A stretch of DNA of 45,649 nt from Chitinophagaceae bacterium (GTDB taxonomy: Bacteria; Bacteroidota; Bacteroidia; Chitinophagales; Chitinophagaceae): the NCBI GenBank assembly GCA_021151685.1, contig JAGKWS010000019.1:1-45649 (forward strand). The letters run 5' to 3'. Below, in pieces: positions 1-8,287 of the stretch. Position numbers and translations under genes: made by a program. The first letter of the stretch is position 1. Every line of letters starts with the position of its first letter. A model generated the notes under the pieces. The model ran no database searches. It saw only the letters and a program-made list of their open reading frames with translations, and was not told the origin of the DNA.

Positions 1-48
1 GTATTAATTATCTATTTTTCATAAAAAAAGTAACTAATGGCGATGTTG

Positions 49-56
49 TAACTTTG
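49..56 (+). promoter_or_regulatory. Putative -7 promoter box for DUF2461 gene
   Basis: TAACTTTG matches the Bacteroidota -7 consensus TAnnTTTG and ends 20 bases before the ATG at 77. No convincing -33 TTTG element lies at the usual distance, so this is a motif match only. Confidence 0.4.
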
Positions 57-76
57 TAAAAGAAACTTTCATATTT

Positions 77-736
77 ATGTTAAGCTACAATACATTTCAT
101 TTTTTAAAAGACATTGCAGCCAACAACAACAAACCATGGTTTGAAGCGCATAAAGACCAATACACAGCTGCCAAAACAGAAGTAGAGACTTATGTGGGCG
201 AGGTATTGAGGAAGCTATCGGGGCATGATGCGGTTTTTGGCACTATTGATGCGCGTAAATGTGTGATGCGCATCTATAGGGATGTACGTTTCTCGAAGGA
301 TAAGACACCCTACAAAACAAATTTTGGTGCGGGCTTTACCCCCAATGGTGGCAAGATGAACGGGGCGGGTTTTTATGTGCATATAGAACCAGATAAATGC
401 TTTTTGGGTGGTGGCATGTGGCAACCCGAAGGGCCGGCATTGAAGGCCATACGGCAGGAAATAGATTATAATTTCGAAGAATTTAAAGGCATTGTAGAAG
501 CACCTGATTTCCGGAAGTTGTACCCGCAGGTTGATGGTGGTAAGTTGGTAAAAGTACCGCAGGGGTATAGCGAGGACAATGCAGCAATAGAATACCTGAA
601 GCTGAAAAGTTTTACGGTATCGGCCAACTTTACCGACGATGAAATGATGAAAGCTGATGCAGCAGATAAAATTGCGCATGCCTGTTTGGTAATGCGCCCA
701 TTCATTGATTTTCTGAACAGGGCTACATCTAATTGA
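77..736 (+). CDS. DUF2461 domain protein (TIGR02453 family)
   Basis: A 219-residue protein covering the whole DUF2461 family length. It has the characteristic N-terminal block FLKDIAANNNKPWFEAHK (about residues 9-26), the RIYRDVRFSKDKTPYKTNFG stretch (about 66-85) and a central GAGFYVHIEPD motif. There is no signal peptide or membrane segment, so it should be cytoplasmic. The molecular function of DUF2461 is not known; the family is widespread in bacteria and fungi. The ATG at 77 is the natural start because the conserved block begins a few residues later. It stands alone: the next gene follows after 37 bases in the same direction but is an unrelated secreted protein. Family assignment is firm, function open. 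Confidence 0.85.
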   Translation: MLSYNTFHFLKDIAANNNKPWFEAHKDQYTAAKTEVETYVGEVLRKLSGHDAVFGTIDARKCVMRIYRDVRFSKDKTPYKTNFGAGFTPNGGKMNGAGFYVHIEPDKCFLGGGMWQPEGPALKAIRQEIDYNFEEFKGIVEAPDFRKLYPQVDGGKLVKVPQGYSEDNAAIEYLKLKSFTVSANFTDDEMMKADAADKIAHACLVMRPFIDFLNRATSN

Positions 737-773
737 TAGTTCCCTGCAATAATGCGTACTTTGCCAACCGGAT

Positions 774-2087
774 ATGAGGTATACGATTGGGTGTTTTTTC
801 TGCTTGCTGCCATTTGCGGGTCTGTCGCAGACTATTATCACAATTCCACTTCCTGTATGTGAGGGGGAACAAAAAACAGGCACTGCCGATGATCTGGTGC
901 ATTTGCAGAGTTACAATGGCATTGCCCTATCGGCAGATGGAAGCACTGTATATGTAACGGAATGGAACAGCGGTTATGTGCTCGCTTATACCAAGGGGGC
1001 GGAGTGCCTGACACCTCTTTCCGGCTCATCTAAAAGATACCAGAATTTCCTGACAGATGGTGCCCGATACATTAATCCGCATGGTATTGTGTGCGATGCC
1101 GGCGGCAACTTGTATGTTGCCCATTACAACGGTGCCATCATCAGAAAATTTGACACAGCGGGCCACCCTACCCTATTTGCGGGTAATGGCCGCACACAGT
1201 ATAGTCTGTACGAGCAACCGGCTACTACGGCCAGTATAGGGCAACCCAATGGCATGACGATGGGGCCAGATGGGGCATTGTATATAGCAGATGAGGCTAA
1301 TGATGTGATAGCCAAGGTGACACAAGATGGCCAACTGTATCTTGTAGCTGGCATACCTGGAAAGACTGGCTATACCGGCGACCATGGTATAGCCGCCAAT
1401 GCCACCTTCAATAACCCATGGGGTCTGGCATTTGACAATGACGGCAACCTGTTTGTGGCAGACAGCAAAAACAATGCTGTGCGAAAAATAGATGTAAATG
1501 GCGTGGTAACCACGTATGCCGGTACTGGCAAAAAAGGATATGATGGCGATGGCGAGGCAGCGACCGCAGCACTACTAAACACCCCAAAGGGACTGGCTAC
1601 AGATAAAGATGGCAACTTGTACATAGCCGATGAGAGCAATCATGCCATAAGGAAGGTAGGCACAAATGGCATTATAGAGACAATAGCCGGTGATGGTGTA
1701 AAAGGCAGTGCAGAAAATGGTATTGCGGCAAAGGATGCTCGCCTGAATCACCCACGGGATGTAGCCATTGATGCCAATGGTAGCCTATGGATAATAGATT
1801 TTGATAACGACCCACAAAAACGCATACACCGTATAGACTTTGGGGAGCAACCCGAAGATATGAATGTGGCACTAAATGCCGAAAAATACATTCAAATAAA
1901 TAATTGTGGGTACACCCATGTATCGGTAGTGAACAACAGCAATGTTGTAGTACTGGAACAAACTATAAATAACCGATATGCAAGAATACCAATAGGCAAC
2001 CTTGCACCAGGCAACTATACTTTAGTGTTTCGAAAAACAGGTGACAGCAAAACGATACACTTCAATGTATCGGGAGATGACAAGTAA
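774..2087 (+). CDS. Secreted NHL-repeat beta-propeller protein
   Basis: A 437-residue protein with an N-terminal signal peptide (MRYTIGCFFCLLPFAGLSQ, cleavage near SQ) followed by NHL repeats: units such as PHGIVCDAGGNLYVAHYNGAIIRKFD, then similar blocks at about residues 155-190, 210-245, 265-300 and 320-350 with the GNLYVADSxNNAVRKID pattern. NHL repeats form six-bladed propellers that bind proteins or ligands, and are common in exported Bacteroidota proteins. The last ~75 residues form a beta-rich tail ending in a PGNYTLVFRKTG-like segment. It resembles a degenerate T9SS C-terminal domain, so cell-surface delivery is likely but not proven. It converges with idi, 16 bases away. Substrate unknown. 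Confidence 0.8.
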   Translation: MRYTIGCFFCLLPFAGLSQTIITIPLPVCEGEQKTGTADDLVHLQSYNGIALSADGSTVYVTEWNSGYVLAYTKGAECLTPLSGSSKRYQNFLTDGARYINPHGIVCDAGGNLYVAHYNGAIIRKFDTAGHPTLFAGNGRTQYSLYEQPATTASIGQPNGMTMGPDGALYIADEANDVIAKVTQDGQLYLVAGIPGKTGYTGDHGIAANATFNNPWGLAFDNDGNLFVADSKNNAVRKIDVNGVVTTYAGTGKKGYDGDGEAATAALLNTPKGLATDKDGNLYIADESNHAIRKVGTNGIIETIAGDGVKGSAENGIAAKDARLNHPRDVAIDANGSLWIIDFDNDPQKRIHRIDFGEQPEDMNVALNAEKYIQINNCGYTHVSVVNNSNVVVLEQTINNRYARIPIGNLAPGNYTLVFRKTGDSKTIHFNVSGDDK

Positions 2088-2103
2088 TATGAACACCAAC
2101 AAA

Positions 2104-2667
2104 TTAATGCAGTATTGATTTGTATAAAGGCAATGTGCCCGAAGGTGGGTGATTGTTATTAAAAAGCTGGTCGCCACATTCTCTCACAAATATCTTGAAC
2201 CACTCGGTATACAAGCCCGGCTGGTCATTAATAGATTGCAGTAGCACATCTTTTGAAATGTACTTCCAATCTTGGACCTCATCGGCCGAAGGAACCGGTT
2301 GTTGGTTAGAAGAACCGGTGTATATATGATCGTATTCATATTCTGTAAGTCCACCACCTACATTGGCACGGTACAGAAAATGAAATACAGGGTGTATAAC
2401 GGTAGTTATGCCCATCTCTTCTTGCAACCTGCGCACAGCAGCGGCATGTGTATCTTCGCCCGGGCGTGGGTGGCTACAACAGGTGTTTGTCCATAATAGC
2501 GGCGAGTGGTACTTGCTACCGGCACGCTGCTGCAACAACAATTCGTTGTTGGCGTTAAAGATAAATACTGATATTGCTCTATGCAATTTACCTTGTACAT
2601 GGGCCGCCATCTTTTCCATAACGCCGGTTTGCCTGTCCCGGTCATCTACCAATATCACTTTTTCCAT
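2104..2667 (-). CDS. idi: Isopentenyl-diphosphate delta-isomerase, type 1 (Nudix)
   Basis: Interconverts isopentenyl and dimethylallyl diphosphate in the isoprenoid pathway. From the ATG at 2667 the protein has 187 residues, normal for type 1 enzymes. The catalytic cysteine motif TNTCCSHPR (Cys64 of the SHP triad equals Cys67 of the E. coli enzyme) and a Nudix box with RRLQEEMGI are present, plus the LTEYEYDH metal/acid region. A GTG at 2685 would add six residues; the ATG is preferred because the conserved MEKVILVDD begins there. It is 26 bases downstream of the MerR/B12-binding regulator gene, same strand, so the two are probably co-transcribed. That suggests control of carotenoid or quinone precursor supply; other carotenoid genes are not in the window. 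Confidence 0.9.
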   Translation of the reverse strand: MEKVILVDDRDRQTGVMEKMAAHVQGKLHRAISVFIFNANNELLLQQRAGSKYHSPLLWTNTCCSHPRPGEDTHAAAVRRLQEEMGITTVIHPVFHFLYRANVGGGLTEYEYDHIYTGSSNQQPVPSADEVQDWKYISKDVLLQSINDQPGLYTEWFKIFVRECGDQLFNNNHPPSGTLPLYKSILH

Positions 2668-2693
2668 AGCAATAGAATTGCCCACTGTTTGGT

Positions 2694-3578
2694 TTAATAT
2701 TCCTTTACAATATCGTTGAGTGCTGTTACTTCTTTCAGCACACGTATATCTCCCTTTAGCGTTGCTATTTGTTGCAAAATATCGGCTGCACCTGCTACAA
2801 ATAATGGTACGCCAGTCTCTGTAAAACCGTTTACCAGGGCTATAACCTCTTCTATTGGCCTGCCGCTGATAAACAATGTGAGCATGGCAGCGGGTTTTAC
2901 TGCTTCCACTACTTTGGGTAAATTTTCGGCTGGTACATTTTGCCCGAGGTATATAGTATCGAGCCCACCGGCACGTACTACATAGTTGGCAAATAGCAAC
3001 CCGATATCATGCCACTCGTCTGGCGGCAAAAACAGAAGGAAACGTTTGTTCTTTTTGGTAGTAGGTAGCAGTGCGTCTACCACGGCCATTAGCTTTCGGC
3101 GAATGATGCTGGATGCGAAATGCTCTTGTACGGGGGCGGCTTTGTTGACGCTCCACAGCACCCCGGTTTTCTGCAAGAAGGGATATACTACACGCAACAT
3201 GGTTTCGTACATGCCCAAACGAAGCACTGCAGCCGAAAATATTTTTTCAAATCCCGGCTCATCGAATGCAAGCATACAGGTAACAAGGTCATTTACATAA
3301 CCTGTGTACACATGTGCATTCACAGGGTCGGGCGTTTCTTTTTCTATGAGCGTGCATACTTCCTCATTCGACAACGCTGCAATCTTGGAGATCTTATGAC
3401 CATATGACAACAATGTTGTGACGTTTAGCAACCTCCTCACCTGCTCATCGTCGTAAAAACGACGATTTGTTTCCGTTCTGCTTGGGGTTATCAGGCCATA
3501 TCTTTTCTCCCAAATACGTATTGTGTGCGCCTTGATACCCGTCAGACGTTCCAAATCATTGATCTGATACGACTCCAT
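2694..3578 (-). CDS. MerR-family regulator with cobalamin-binding domain (CarH/LitR-like)
   Basis: A 294-residue regulator. Residues 1-75 are a MerR winged helix (IKAHTIRIWEKRYGLITPSR, then NRRFYDDEQVRRL). Residues ~90-170 are a helical B12-cap domain carrying Wx9EH (Trp142, Glu152, His153). Residues ~178-294 are a Rossmann-like cobalamin domain with ExHxxG (Glu188, His190, Gly193). These are the signatures of CarH photoreceptors, which use adenosylcobalamin to repress carotenoid genes in the dark and release DNA in light. The residue after Trp142 is Ser, whereas in Thermus CarH (from memory) it is His132, the light-state upper ligand; response chemistry could therefore differ. It is first in a two-gene leftward unit with idi. 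MerR and B12-fold assignment is firm; light sensing is inference. Confidence 0.85.
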   Translation of the reverse strand: MESYQINDLERLTGIKAHTIRIWEKRYGLITPSRTETNRRFYDDEQVRRLLNVTTLLSYGHKISKIAALSNEEVCTLIEKETPDPVNAHVYTGYVNDLVTCMLAFDEPGFEKIFSAAVLRLGMYETMLRVVYPFLQKTGVLWSVNKAAPVQEHFASSIIRRKLMAVVDALLPTTKKNKRFLLFLPPDEWHDIGLLFANYVVRAGGLDTIYLGQNVPAENLPKVVEAVKPAAMLTLFISGRPIEEVIALVNGFTETGVPLFVAGAADILQQIATLKGDIRVLKEVTALNDIVKEY

Positions 3579-3943
3579 TCGTTTAATATTTTATCTACAA
3601 AATTAAACAAAATAATACAAACAAAAGATATTATTTGGAAAGCAGGTTTGATTTTAAACAAGTTATTCACATTTGACTAAGGGAGAAAGTCAAAATAAAG
3701 TGCATCAATTTCAACAATTATTATTGTATTTGTGCGGCATTGAAGATTCCTTTAAATGATTTATCATTCGCAGATTCCGTGCTTTGCGCAAAAGATACAT
3801 ATCGTTTAGCTTGATGCACTTTATTTTGACATTCCTCCTTATTTATAATATCGGTGACCGATGTAGCAGTTTTGATAAAAAAATACCGATATTAGCTGCG
3901 TTTTAGCGAACACAACCTGACGCATTAAACCACATTCTTACAT
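3579..3943. other. Intergenic control region between carH-like and lipoprotein genes
   Basis: 365 AT-rich bases between divergent genes. Most of it is the fold-back element listed separately (3678-3841). The ~100 bases next to the regulator start (3579-3677) should hold its promoter and perhaps an autoregulatory operator, but I could not define either. No gene was found here. Confidence 0.6.
3678..3841. repeat. 164-bp fold-back (MITE-like) element
   Basis: Two perfect 20-base inverted arms, GTCAAAATAAAGTGCATCAA at 3689-3708 and its reverse complement at 3811-3830. They extend outwards with mismatches (about 7 of 10 more bases) to 3678 and 3841. The centre (3755-3768) is itself a small palindrome, AATGATTTATCATT, so the whole element is one imperfect snap-back structure. 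No coding capacity and no clear target-site duplication. It could be a non-autonomous transposable element or a large regulatory structure between divergent genes. Confidence 0.7.
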
Positions 3944-4102
3944 ATGAAATTTCGTATACTGCGCATACTTGCTCTGTTATTTTTGATGGCCAACCTTAGC
4001 AGCTGCTATATGGGGACATGGGCACGGTATAAAAACAAGCGGCACTATGTGCATAAAAAGAAATACCGGTCTTACCACAAGCATCGCAACCGCGATTGGT
4101 AA
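3944..4102 (+). CDS. Small basic lipoprotein, 52 residues
   Basis: ATG at 3944 to TAA at 4100-4102. The N-terminus MKFRILRILALLFLMANLSSC is a lipoprotein signal peptide with lipobox LSSC and acylated Cys21. The mature part is about 32 residues, rich in Lys, Arg, His and Tyr (for example HYVHKKKYRSYHKHRNR), so it is strongly basic. I recognise no family. A membrane-anchored, positively charged peptide could interact with nucleic acid, lipopolysaccharide or peptidoglycan, but nothing in the sequence decides this. It lies between the fold-back element and dut, with a 104-base gap to dut that holds dut's own promoter. Confidence 0.6.
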   Translation: MKFRILRILALLFLMANLSSCYMGTWARYKNKRHYVHKKKYRSYHKHRNRDW

Positions 4103-4166
4103 TATACCGCACACATACTTGTGTTTCATTCTATAACCGGCATACAAATTCCTAAGTTCCAATTTA

Positions 4167-4199
4167 TTTGTTACTTGGGTGTTTATGCTTTTACCTTTG
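4167..4199 (+). promoter_or_regulatory. Bacteroidota-type promoter of dut
   Basis: TTTG at 4167-4170 (-33) and TACCTTTG at 4192-4199 (-7), 21 bases apart, match the TTTG/TAnnTTTG consensus. The dut ATG begins only seven bases after the -7 box, so the transcript should have almost no leader. Confidence 0.65.
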
Positions 4200-4206
4200 C
4201 GTGTCA

Positions 4207-4644
4207 ATGATCAGTGTTTCTATAATTAATAAATCGCCGCACCCATTGCCCGAATACCAAACTACGGGTAGTAGCGGTATGGACTTGCGTGCATGGCTCG
4301 CCGAGCCTGTAACCTTGCGCCCTATGGAGCGTATGCTGATACCAACGGGACTGTATATGGAATTGCCTGATGGTTACGAAGCTCAGATACGCCCACGAAG
4401 CGGCATAGCCATAAAAAGGGGGATAACTGTAGTAAATGCACCCGGCACAATAGACAGCGACTATCGTGGTGAGATTAAGGTTGCCCTTATCAATCTATCG
4501 GACGAAGACCAGGTTATAAGTGATGGGGAACGCATAGCGCAAATGATAATTGCTGTGTACACACGGGTACACTGGCAGGAAGCCAATACGCTTGAGAATA
4601 CACAACGTGGTGCTGGTGGTTTTGGCCACTCGGGGGTACATTAG
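4207..4644 (+). CDS. dut: dUTP diphosphatase (dUTPase)
   Basis: Hydrolyses dUTP to dUMP and pyrophosphate, keeping uracil out of DNA and feeding thymidylate synthesis; the trimer acts in the cytoplasm. 145 residues, the normal length. All five trimeric-dUTPase motifs are visible in order: GSSGMDLRA, PRSG, GTIDSDYRGEI (with the catalytic Asp and the Tyr), ERIAQMI, and the C-terminal P-loop-like RGAGGFGHSG. The start at 4207 (MISVSIINKS) is chosen because the promoter ends at 4199 and any longer version begins at a TTG inside the promoter. It is first gene of a rightward operon; the nucleotidyltransferase follows after 49 bases. Confidence 0.95.
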   Translation: MISVSIINKSPHPLPEYQTTGSSGMDLRAWLAEPVTLRPMERMLIPTGLYMELPDGYEAQIRPRSGIAIKRGITVVNAPGTIDSDYRGEIKVALINLSDEDQVISDGERIAQMIIAVYTRVHWQEANTLENTQRGAGGFGHSGVH

Positions 4645-4693
4645 TGAAGATGGCAAAATTTTTATTGAGTAGATAAATACACATACTAATACA

Positions 4694-5701
4694 ATGAACA
4701 TCATTATTCCGATGGCAGGTATGGGCAAACGTATGCGCCCCCATACACTTACCACAGCCAAACCATTGCTACCAGTAGCGGGTAAGCCAATTGTGCAACG
4801 ATTGGTAGAGGATATAATAGCTACCAGTAATGAAAAAGTAGATGAAATAGCCTTTATTATCAGTCCGGCATTTGGCAAAGATGTAGAGGAACACCTGTGT
4901 GCGGTGGCTGCACAACTGGGTGCGGTGGGTAAAATATGCTATCAGGAACAACCATTGGGTACTGCCCACGCAATACTGTGTGCCGGAGATACACTGAATG
5001 GTAATGTTTTCATTGCATTTGCCGATACGTTGTTCAAAGCCACCTTTAGCATAGATACGCAAAAAGAAGCTATTGTATGGACACAAAAGGTAGACGACCC
5101 AAGGGCATTTGGTGTGGTGCAGCTAAATGAGGTGGGACAAATAGAAGCTTTTGTAGAGAAGCCTCAGGAATTTGTGTCGGACCTTGCCATTATAGGTGTG
5201 TATTACTTTCGTGATGGGCTGCAGCTAAAACAGCAACTACAACGCCTGATAGACAATGACATAAAACTGAAGGGTGAATACCAACTGACTGATGCCATGG
5301 AACATATGCTGAAAAACGGCGTAAAGTTCTATACCGGTCAGGTAGAAGAATGGCTGGACTGTGGCAATAAAGATGCAACCGTATACACCAACGGCCGCAT
5401 GCTGGATATAAAGTATGGCACTACCAACGAGATAGCCGGCACTGCTGTTGTAACCAATTCTGTAATAATACCGCCGTGCTACATAGGCGAAGGGGTGCAT
5501 GTTACCAACTCGGTAATAGGGCCTTTGGTATCTTTGGAGAAAGGGGTAAAGGTGAGCGACTCGCGCATTACCAACAGTATTGTACAGGCCGATACGATTG
5601 TTAAAAATGCCTGTATCGACAATTCTATGTTGGGCAAAAGCGTAATTTACACGAAGAAAGCGGCCGAACTAAGTCTCGGAGACTTCTCTACCGAACAATG
5701 A
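4694..5701 (+). CDS. Sugar-1-phosphate nucleotidyltransferase with left-handed beta-helix tail
   Basis: 335 residues. The N-terminal two thirds are a nucleotidyltransferase domain with the signature MAGMGKRMRPHT..KPLLPVAGKP (residues ~7-30) and a GTAHAILCA substrate region. The C-terminal ~90 residues are hexapeptide-like repeats (TNSVIIPPCYIGEGVHV and following), as in a left-handed beta-helix. Such enzymes activate a sugar phosphate with NTP for cell-surface glycans; glucose-1-phosphate thymidylyltransferase or uridylyltransferase activity is most likely but cannot be fixed from sequence. The stop codon overlaps the start of the following TPR gene (ATGA, 5698-5701), showing translational coupling. 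Confidence 0.85.
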   Translation: MNIIIPMAGMGKRMRPHTLTTAKPLLPVAGKPIVQRLVEDIIATSNEKVDEIAFIISPAFGKDVEEHLCAVAAQLGAVGKICYQEQPLGTAHAILCAGDTLNGNVFIAFADTLFKATFSIDTQKEAIVWTQKVDDPRAFGVVQLNEVGQIEAFVEKPQEFVSDLAIIGVYYFRDGLQLKQQLQRLIDNDIKLKGEYQLTDAMEHMLKNGVKFYTGQVEEWLDCGNKDATVYTNGRMLDIKYGTTNEIAGTAVVTNSVIIPPCYIGEGVHVTNSVIGPLVSLEKGVKVSDSRITNSIVQADTIVKNACIDNSMLGKSVIYTKKAAELSLGDFSTEQ

Positions 5702-7443
5702 CCATAAGAGCATCCATATACACCCTTCTGCTGGCTATAGCACCTGTTGCCCCTGTGTATGCACAAGGGGGCGATGTATCTGTAACAATAGAAGACTCTA
5801 CCGAAAGTACAGATGGGAAAGTAGCCCGAACTGACGAGCTGTTTTTTGAGGCGTTGACTGCACGGCGACACGATGACGTAGCCCAGGCCATGTTGTTACT
5901 GAAGCAGCTGATAGCTGACAGACCCCAACATGCTGCGGCATGGTTTGAGCTGGCACGGTTGCAGACCGATGAGAAGAATATGGATGCGGCTATTAGCAGT
6001 ATAAAAAAAGCTATATCGCTGGATACTGCCAATAAGTGGTACCGTGAGACGTATGCCGGTATGCTGGTATCGAAAAAGAACTTTGCAGAGGCAGCTACCG
6101 TTTATGCCCGGCTGACAAAGATAGAACCCCGCGACCACGACTACCCACAAAAGGCGGCCGAGTACTATGACAAAACAGGCAATAAGGAAGAAGCACTAAA
6201 ATACCTGGATATTGCCCTGCAACGCAATATAGATGACGAAGACCTGATGTTGCAAAAAGTGCAGTTGCTACTGGAAATGAAGCGACCCGAAAAAGCAGCG
6301 GCTGTAGTGCAGCAAATGATACTGTCTGACCCTCGCAACGGCCGGTATTACCAACTACTGGGCGACCTGTATGACGAAAATAATATGCAGGCCAAGGCAA
6401 CAGAGTTGTATGAACAGGCAATAAAGAAACTGAGTAATGACCCATCGGTACAGATAGGTCTTGCAGGACACTCGTTACGGATAGGCGATACCACGGGTTA
6501 CAAAAAATGGCTGAAGAAGGCAATTATGAACCAGTCTCTGGAAGGGACAGAGCAAGTGGACCTGCTGACGAAGTACATACAAAGCCTGATGGGAGAGACT
6601 GCGGCACTGGCCGAAGCTCTGCCGCTGGCTGCACAACTGGTTGCACAAGACTCTAAAGACCCGGCAAGACTATCGTTTTACGGAGAGATACTGGAAGCGG
6701 CACATATGAAGGACAGTGCCGCCGTGATGTATAAACAAGCACTGGCTATAAAACCCGGCACATTTGAAACATGGGGGCGTTTACTGGGTTTGTATTTGGA
6801 AAAACCGTATGCAGACTCTTTGATACGATATAGCGAAAAGGCATTAAAATATTTCCCCAATCAGGCCATTGTACACTTTTACAATGGTGTGGGGCAAATG
6901 AATAAAGACAAAAATGCTGCAGCTATACGTGCCATTACACGTGCCATAGATTTGGAACCGGAAACTGAAAAAGATGTACTGACACTGATGTACAGCACAC
7001 TTGGCGATATATACTACACTACAAAGCAGTATGCGGAAAGTGATGAAGCATTTGACAAATCGCTGAATCTGGACCCTACCAATGCCAATGTGCTGAATAA
7101 CTACAGCTACTACTTATCGGTAAGGGGTTTGCGGCTGGACGATGCCGAAAAAATGGCAAAAAAAGCCATGGATTTGCGCCCGCAGGAAAGTACCTACATG
7201 GACACCTATGGGTGGATACTGTACAAAAAAGCCAACTACCAGAAGGCCAAAGAATATATACAAAAAGCCATAGAAACAGCACCAGAAAAGGCAGATGGCA
7301 CACTTTACGACCATTTGGGCGATGTATTGTATAAACTTGGCGACAAAACAAAGGCGACAGAGGCGTGGAAAATGGCAAAAGAGAAGGGAAGCGACAACAT
7401 GAATCTGGACAAAAAACTAATTGAGGGGAAGTTGTATGAATAG
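5698..7443 (+). CDS. Exported TPR-repeat protein
   Basis: 581 residues with an N-terminal signal peptide (IYTLLLAIAPVAPVYAQ) and TPR units through the whole mature protein, clear at about residues 75-140, 165-230, 390-470 and 470-540 (for example AVWFELARLQ-type and YYTTKQYAESDEAFDKSLNLDP helices). TPRs bind other proteins; periplasmic location is expected. It overlaps both neighbours: four bases with the nucleotidyltransferase and eight with the DUF4292 lipoprotein gene. TPR protein followed by DUF4292 is a common order in Bacteroidota, so a joint role in outer-membrane biogenesis is a reasonable inference, not shown here. Confidence 0.85.
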   Translation: MTIRASIYTLLLAIAPVAPVYAQGGDVSVTIEDSTESTDGKVARTDELFFEALTARRHDDVAQAMLLLKQLIADRPQHAAAWFELARLQTDEKNMDAAISSIKKAISLDTANKWYRETYAGMLVSKKNFAEAATVYARLTKIEPRDHDYPQKAAEYYDKTGNKEEALKYLDIALQRNIDDEDLMLQKVQLLLEMKRPEKAAAVVQQMILSDPRNGRYYQLLGDLYDENNMQAKATELYEQAIKKLSNDPSVQIGLAGHSLRIGDTTGYKKWLKKAIMNQSLEGTEQVDLLTKYIQSLMGETAALAEALPLAAQLVAQDSKDPARLSFYGEILEAAHMKDSAAVMYKQALAIKPGTFETWGRLLGLYLEKPYADSLIRYSEKALKYFPNQAIVHFYNGVGQMNKDKNAAAIRAITRAIDLEPETEKDVLTLMYSTLGDIYYTTKQYAESDEAFDKSLNLDPTNANVLNNYSYYLSVRGLRLDDAEKMAKKAMDLRPQESTYMDTYGWILYKKANYQKAKEYIQKAIETAPEKADGTLYDHLGDVLYKLGDKTKATEAWKMAKEKGSDNMNLDKKLIEGKLYE

Positions 7444-8284
7444 AATAGGTGCGGGTGTGATACTGGTGACCACAATGGGTATGCTGCAACAATCTTGTGC
7501 GGTGTTGCGTAAAAGCAACAAAAAAAACACAAAGCAGACAACCGACACTTTGACTGTGCGTAAAGACACGATACCTACTGTAATGACAGTTGTACCTGTG
7601 CCTACACCCGGAAAGAATATTGAAAGTGCCCTACCCCTCTGGACCAAAAGAATGGAATACCACACCTTTAGTGCAAAGGCTAAGGTGAGTTTTCAGGGAC
7701 CGGACAACAGTGCAGACTTTTCGGCCAACATACGCATGACGCGCGACAGTGTGTTGTGGGTGCATGTTACTGCACTGGGTGGCTTGTACCCCGTGGCACG
7801 CATGATGGTGACGCGAGATAGTTTCTTCCTGATAAACCACTTGCAAAAGGAAGTGGTTATGCTGCCACTGGCAGATGCGGGTAAGGTATTGCCAGTACCG
7901 GTAACCCTGCGGCAACTGCAAAACATGATAGTGGGCGACCCTATTGCCAACGGGCAAATGGCTAATGCAGACAAGAAAGAAACAGTATGGGCACTGGAGG
8001 GGCAAGATGATACATGGAGCCAACAACTAACCATAAATGCTACGGACAGTGCTTTGCTGAACAACAACATGCACACTGTGCAGCCGGGCGGCCCACAGGC
8101 CTTTATGACATATACCTCGTTTTCTCGAATTGCAGAAAAAATGATTGCATCGGACCGTACAGTGCGCATTATAAATGGGCTTAACAACTATAATCTGGAT
8201 ATGTCTGTGTTGAACCCTGAATTTGAAAAAGCATTGGAGTACCCATTTTCTATACCCAAGAACTATACTATTCAGGTAAAATAG
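7436..8284 (+). CDS. DUF4292 lipoprotein
   Basis: 282 residues from the ATG at 7436. The N-terminus is a lipoprotein signal peptide with Cys in MLQQSCAVLRKS. The body (FSAKAKVSFQGPDNSADFSA, RMTRDSVLWVHVTALGGLYPVARMMVTRDSFFLIN) fits DUF4292, a Bacteroidota family whose strand pattern recalls LolA/LolB-like lipid-carrier folds; that similarity is from memory and would need a profile search. The start overlaps the end of the TPR gene by eight bases, arguing for coupling. In many relatives the next gene is an M23-type peptidase; here it is a zeta-like kinase instead. Confidence 0.8.
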   Translation: MNRIGAGVILVTTMGMLQQSCAVLRKSNKKNTKQTTDTLTVRKDTIPTVMTVVPVPTPGKNIESALPLWTKRMEYHTFSAKAKVSFQGPDNSADFSANIRMTRDSVLWVHVTALGGLYPVARMMVTRDSFFLINHLQKEVVMLPLADAGKVLPVPVTLRQLQNMIVGDPIANGQMANADKKETVWALEGQDDTWSQQLTINATDSALLNNNMHTVQPGGPQAFMTYTSFSRIAEKMIASDRTVRIINGLNNYNLDMSVLNPEFEKALEYPFSIPKNYTIQVK

Positions 8285-8287
8285 GTG

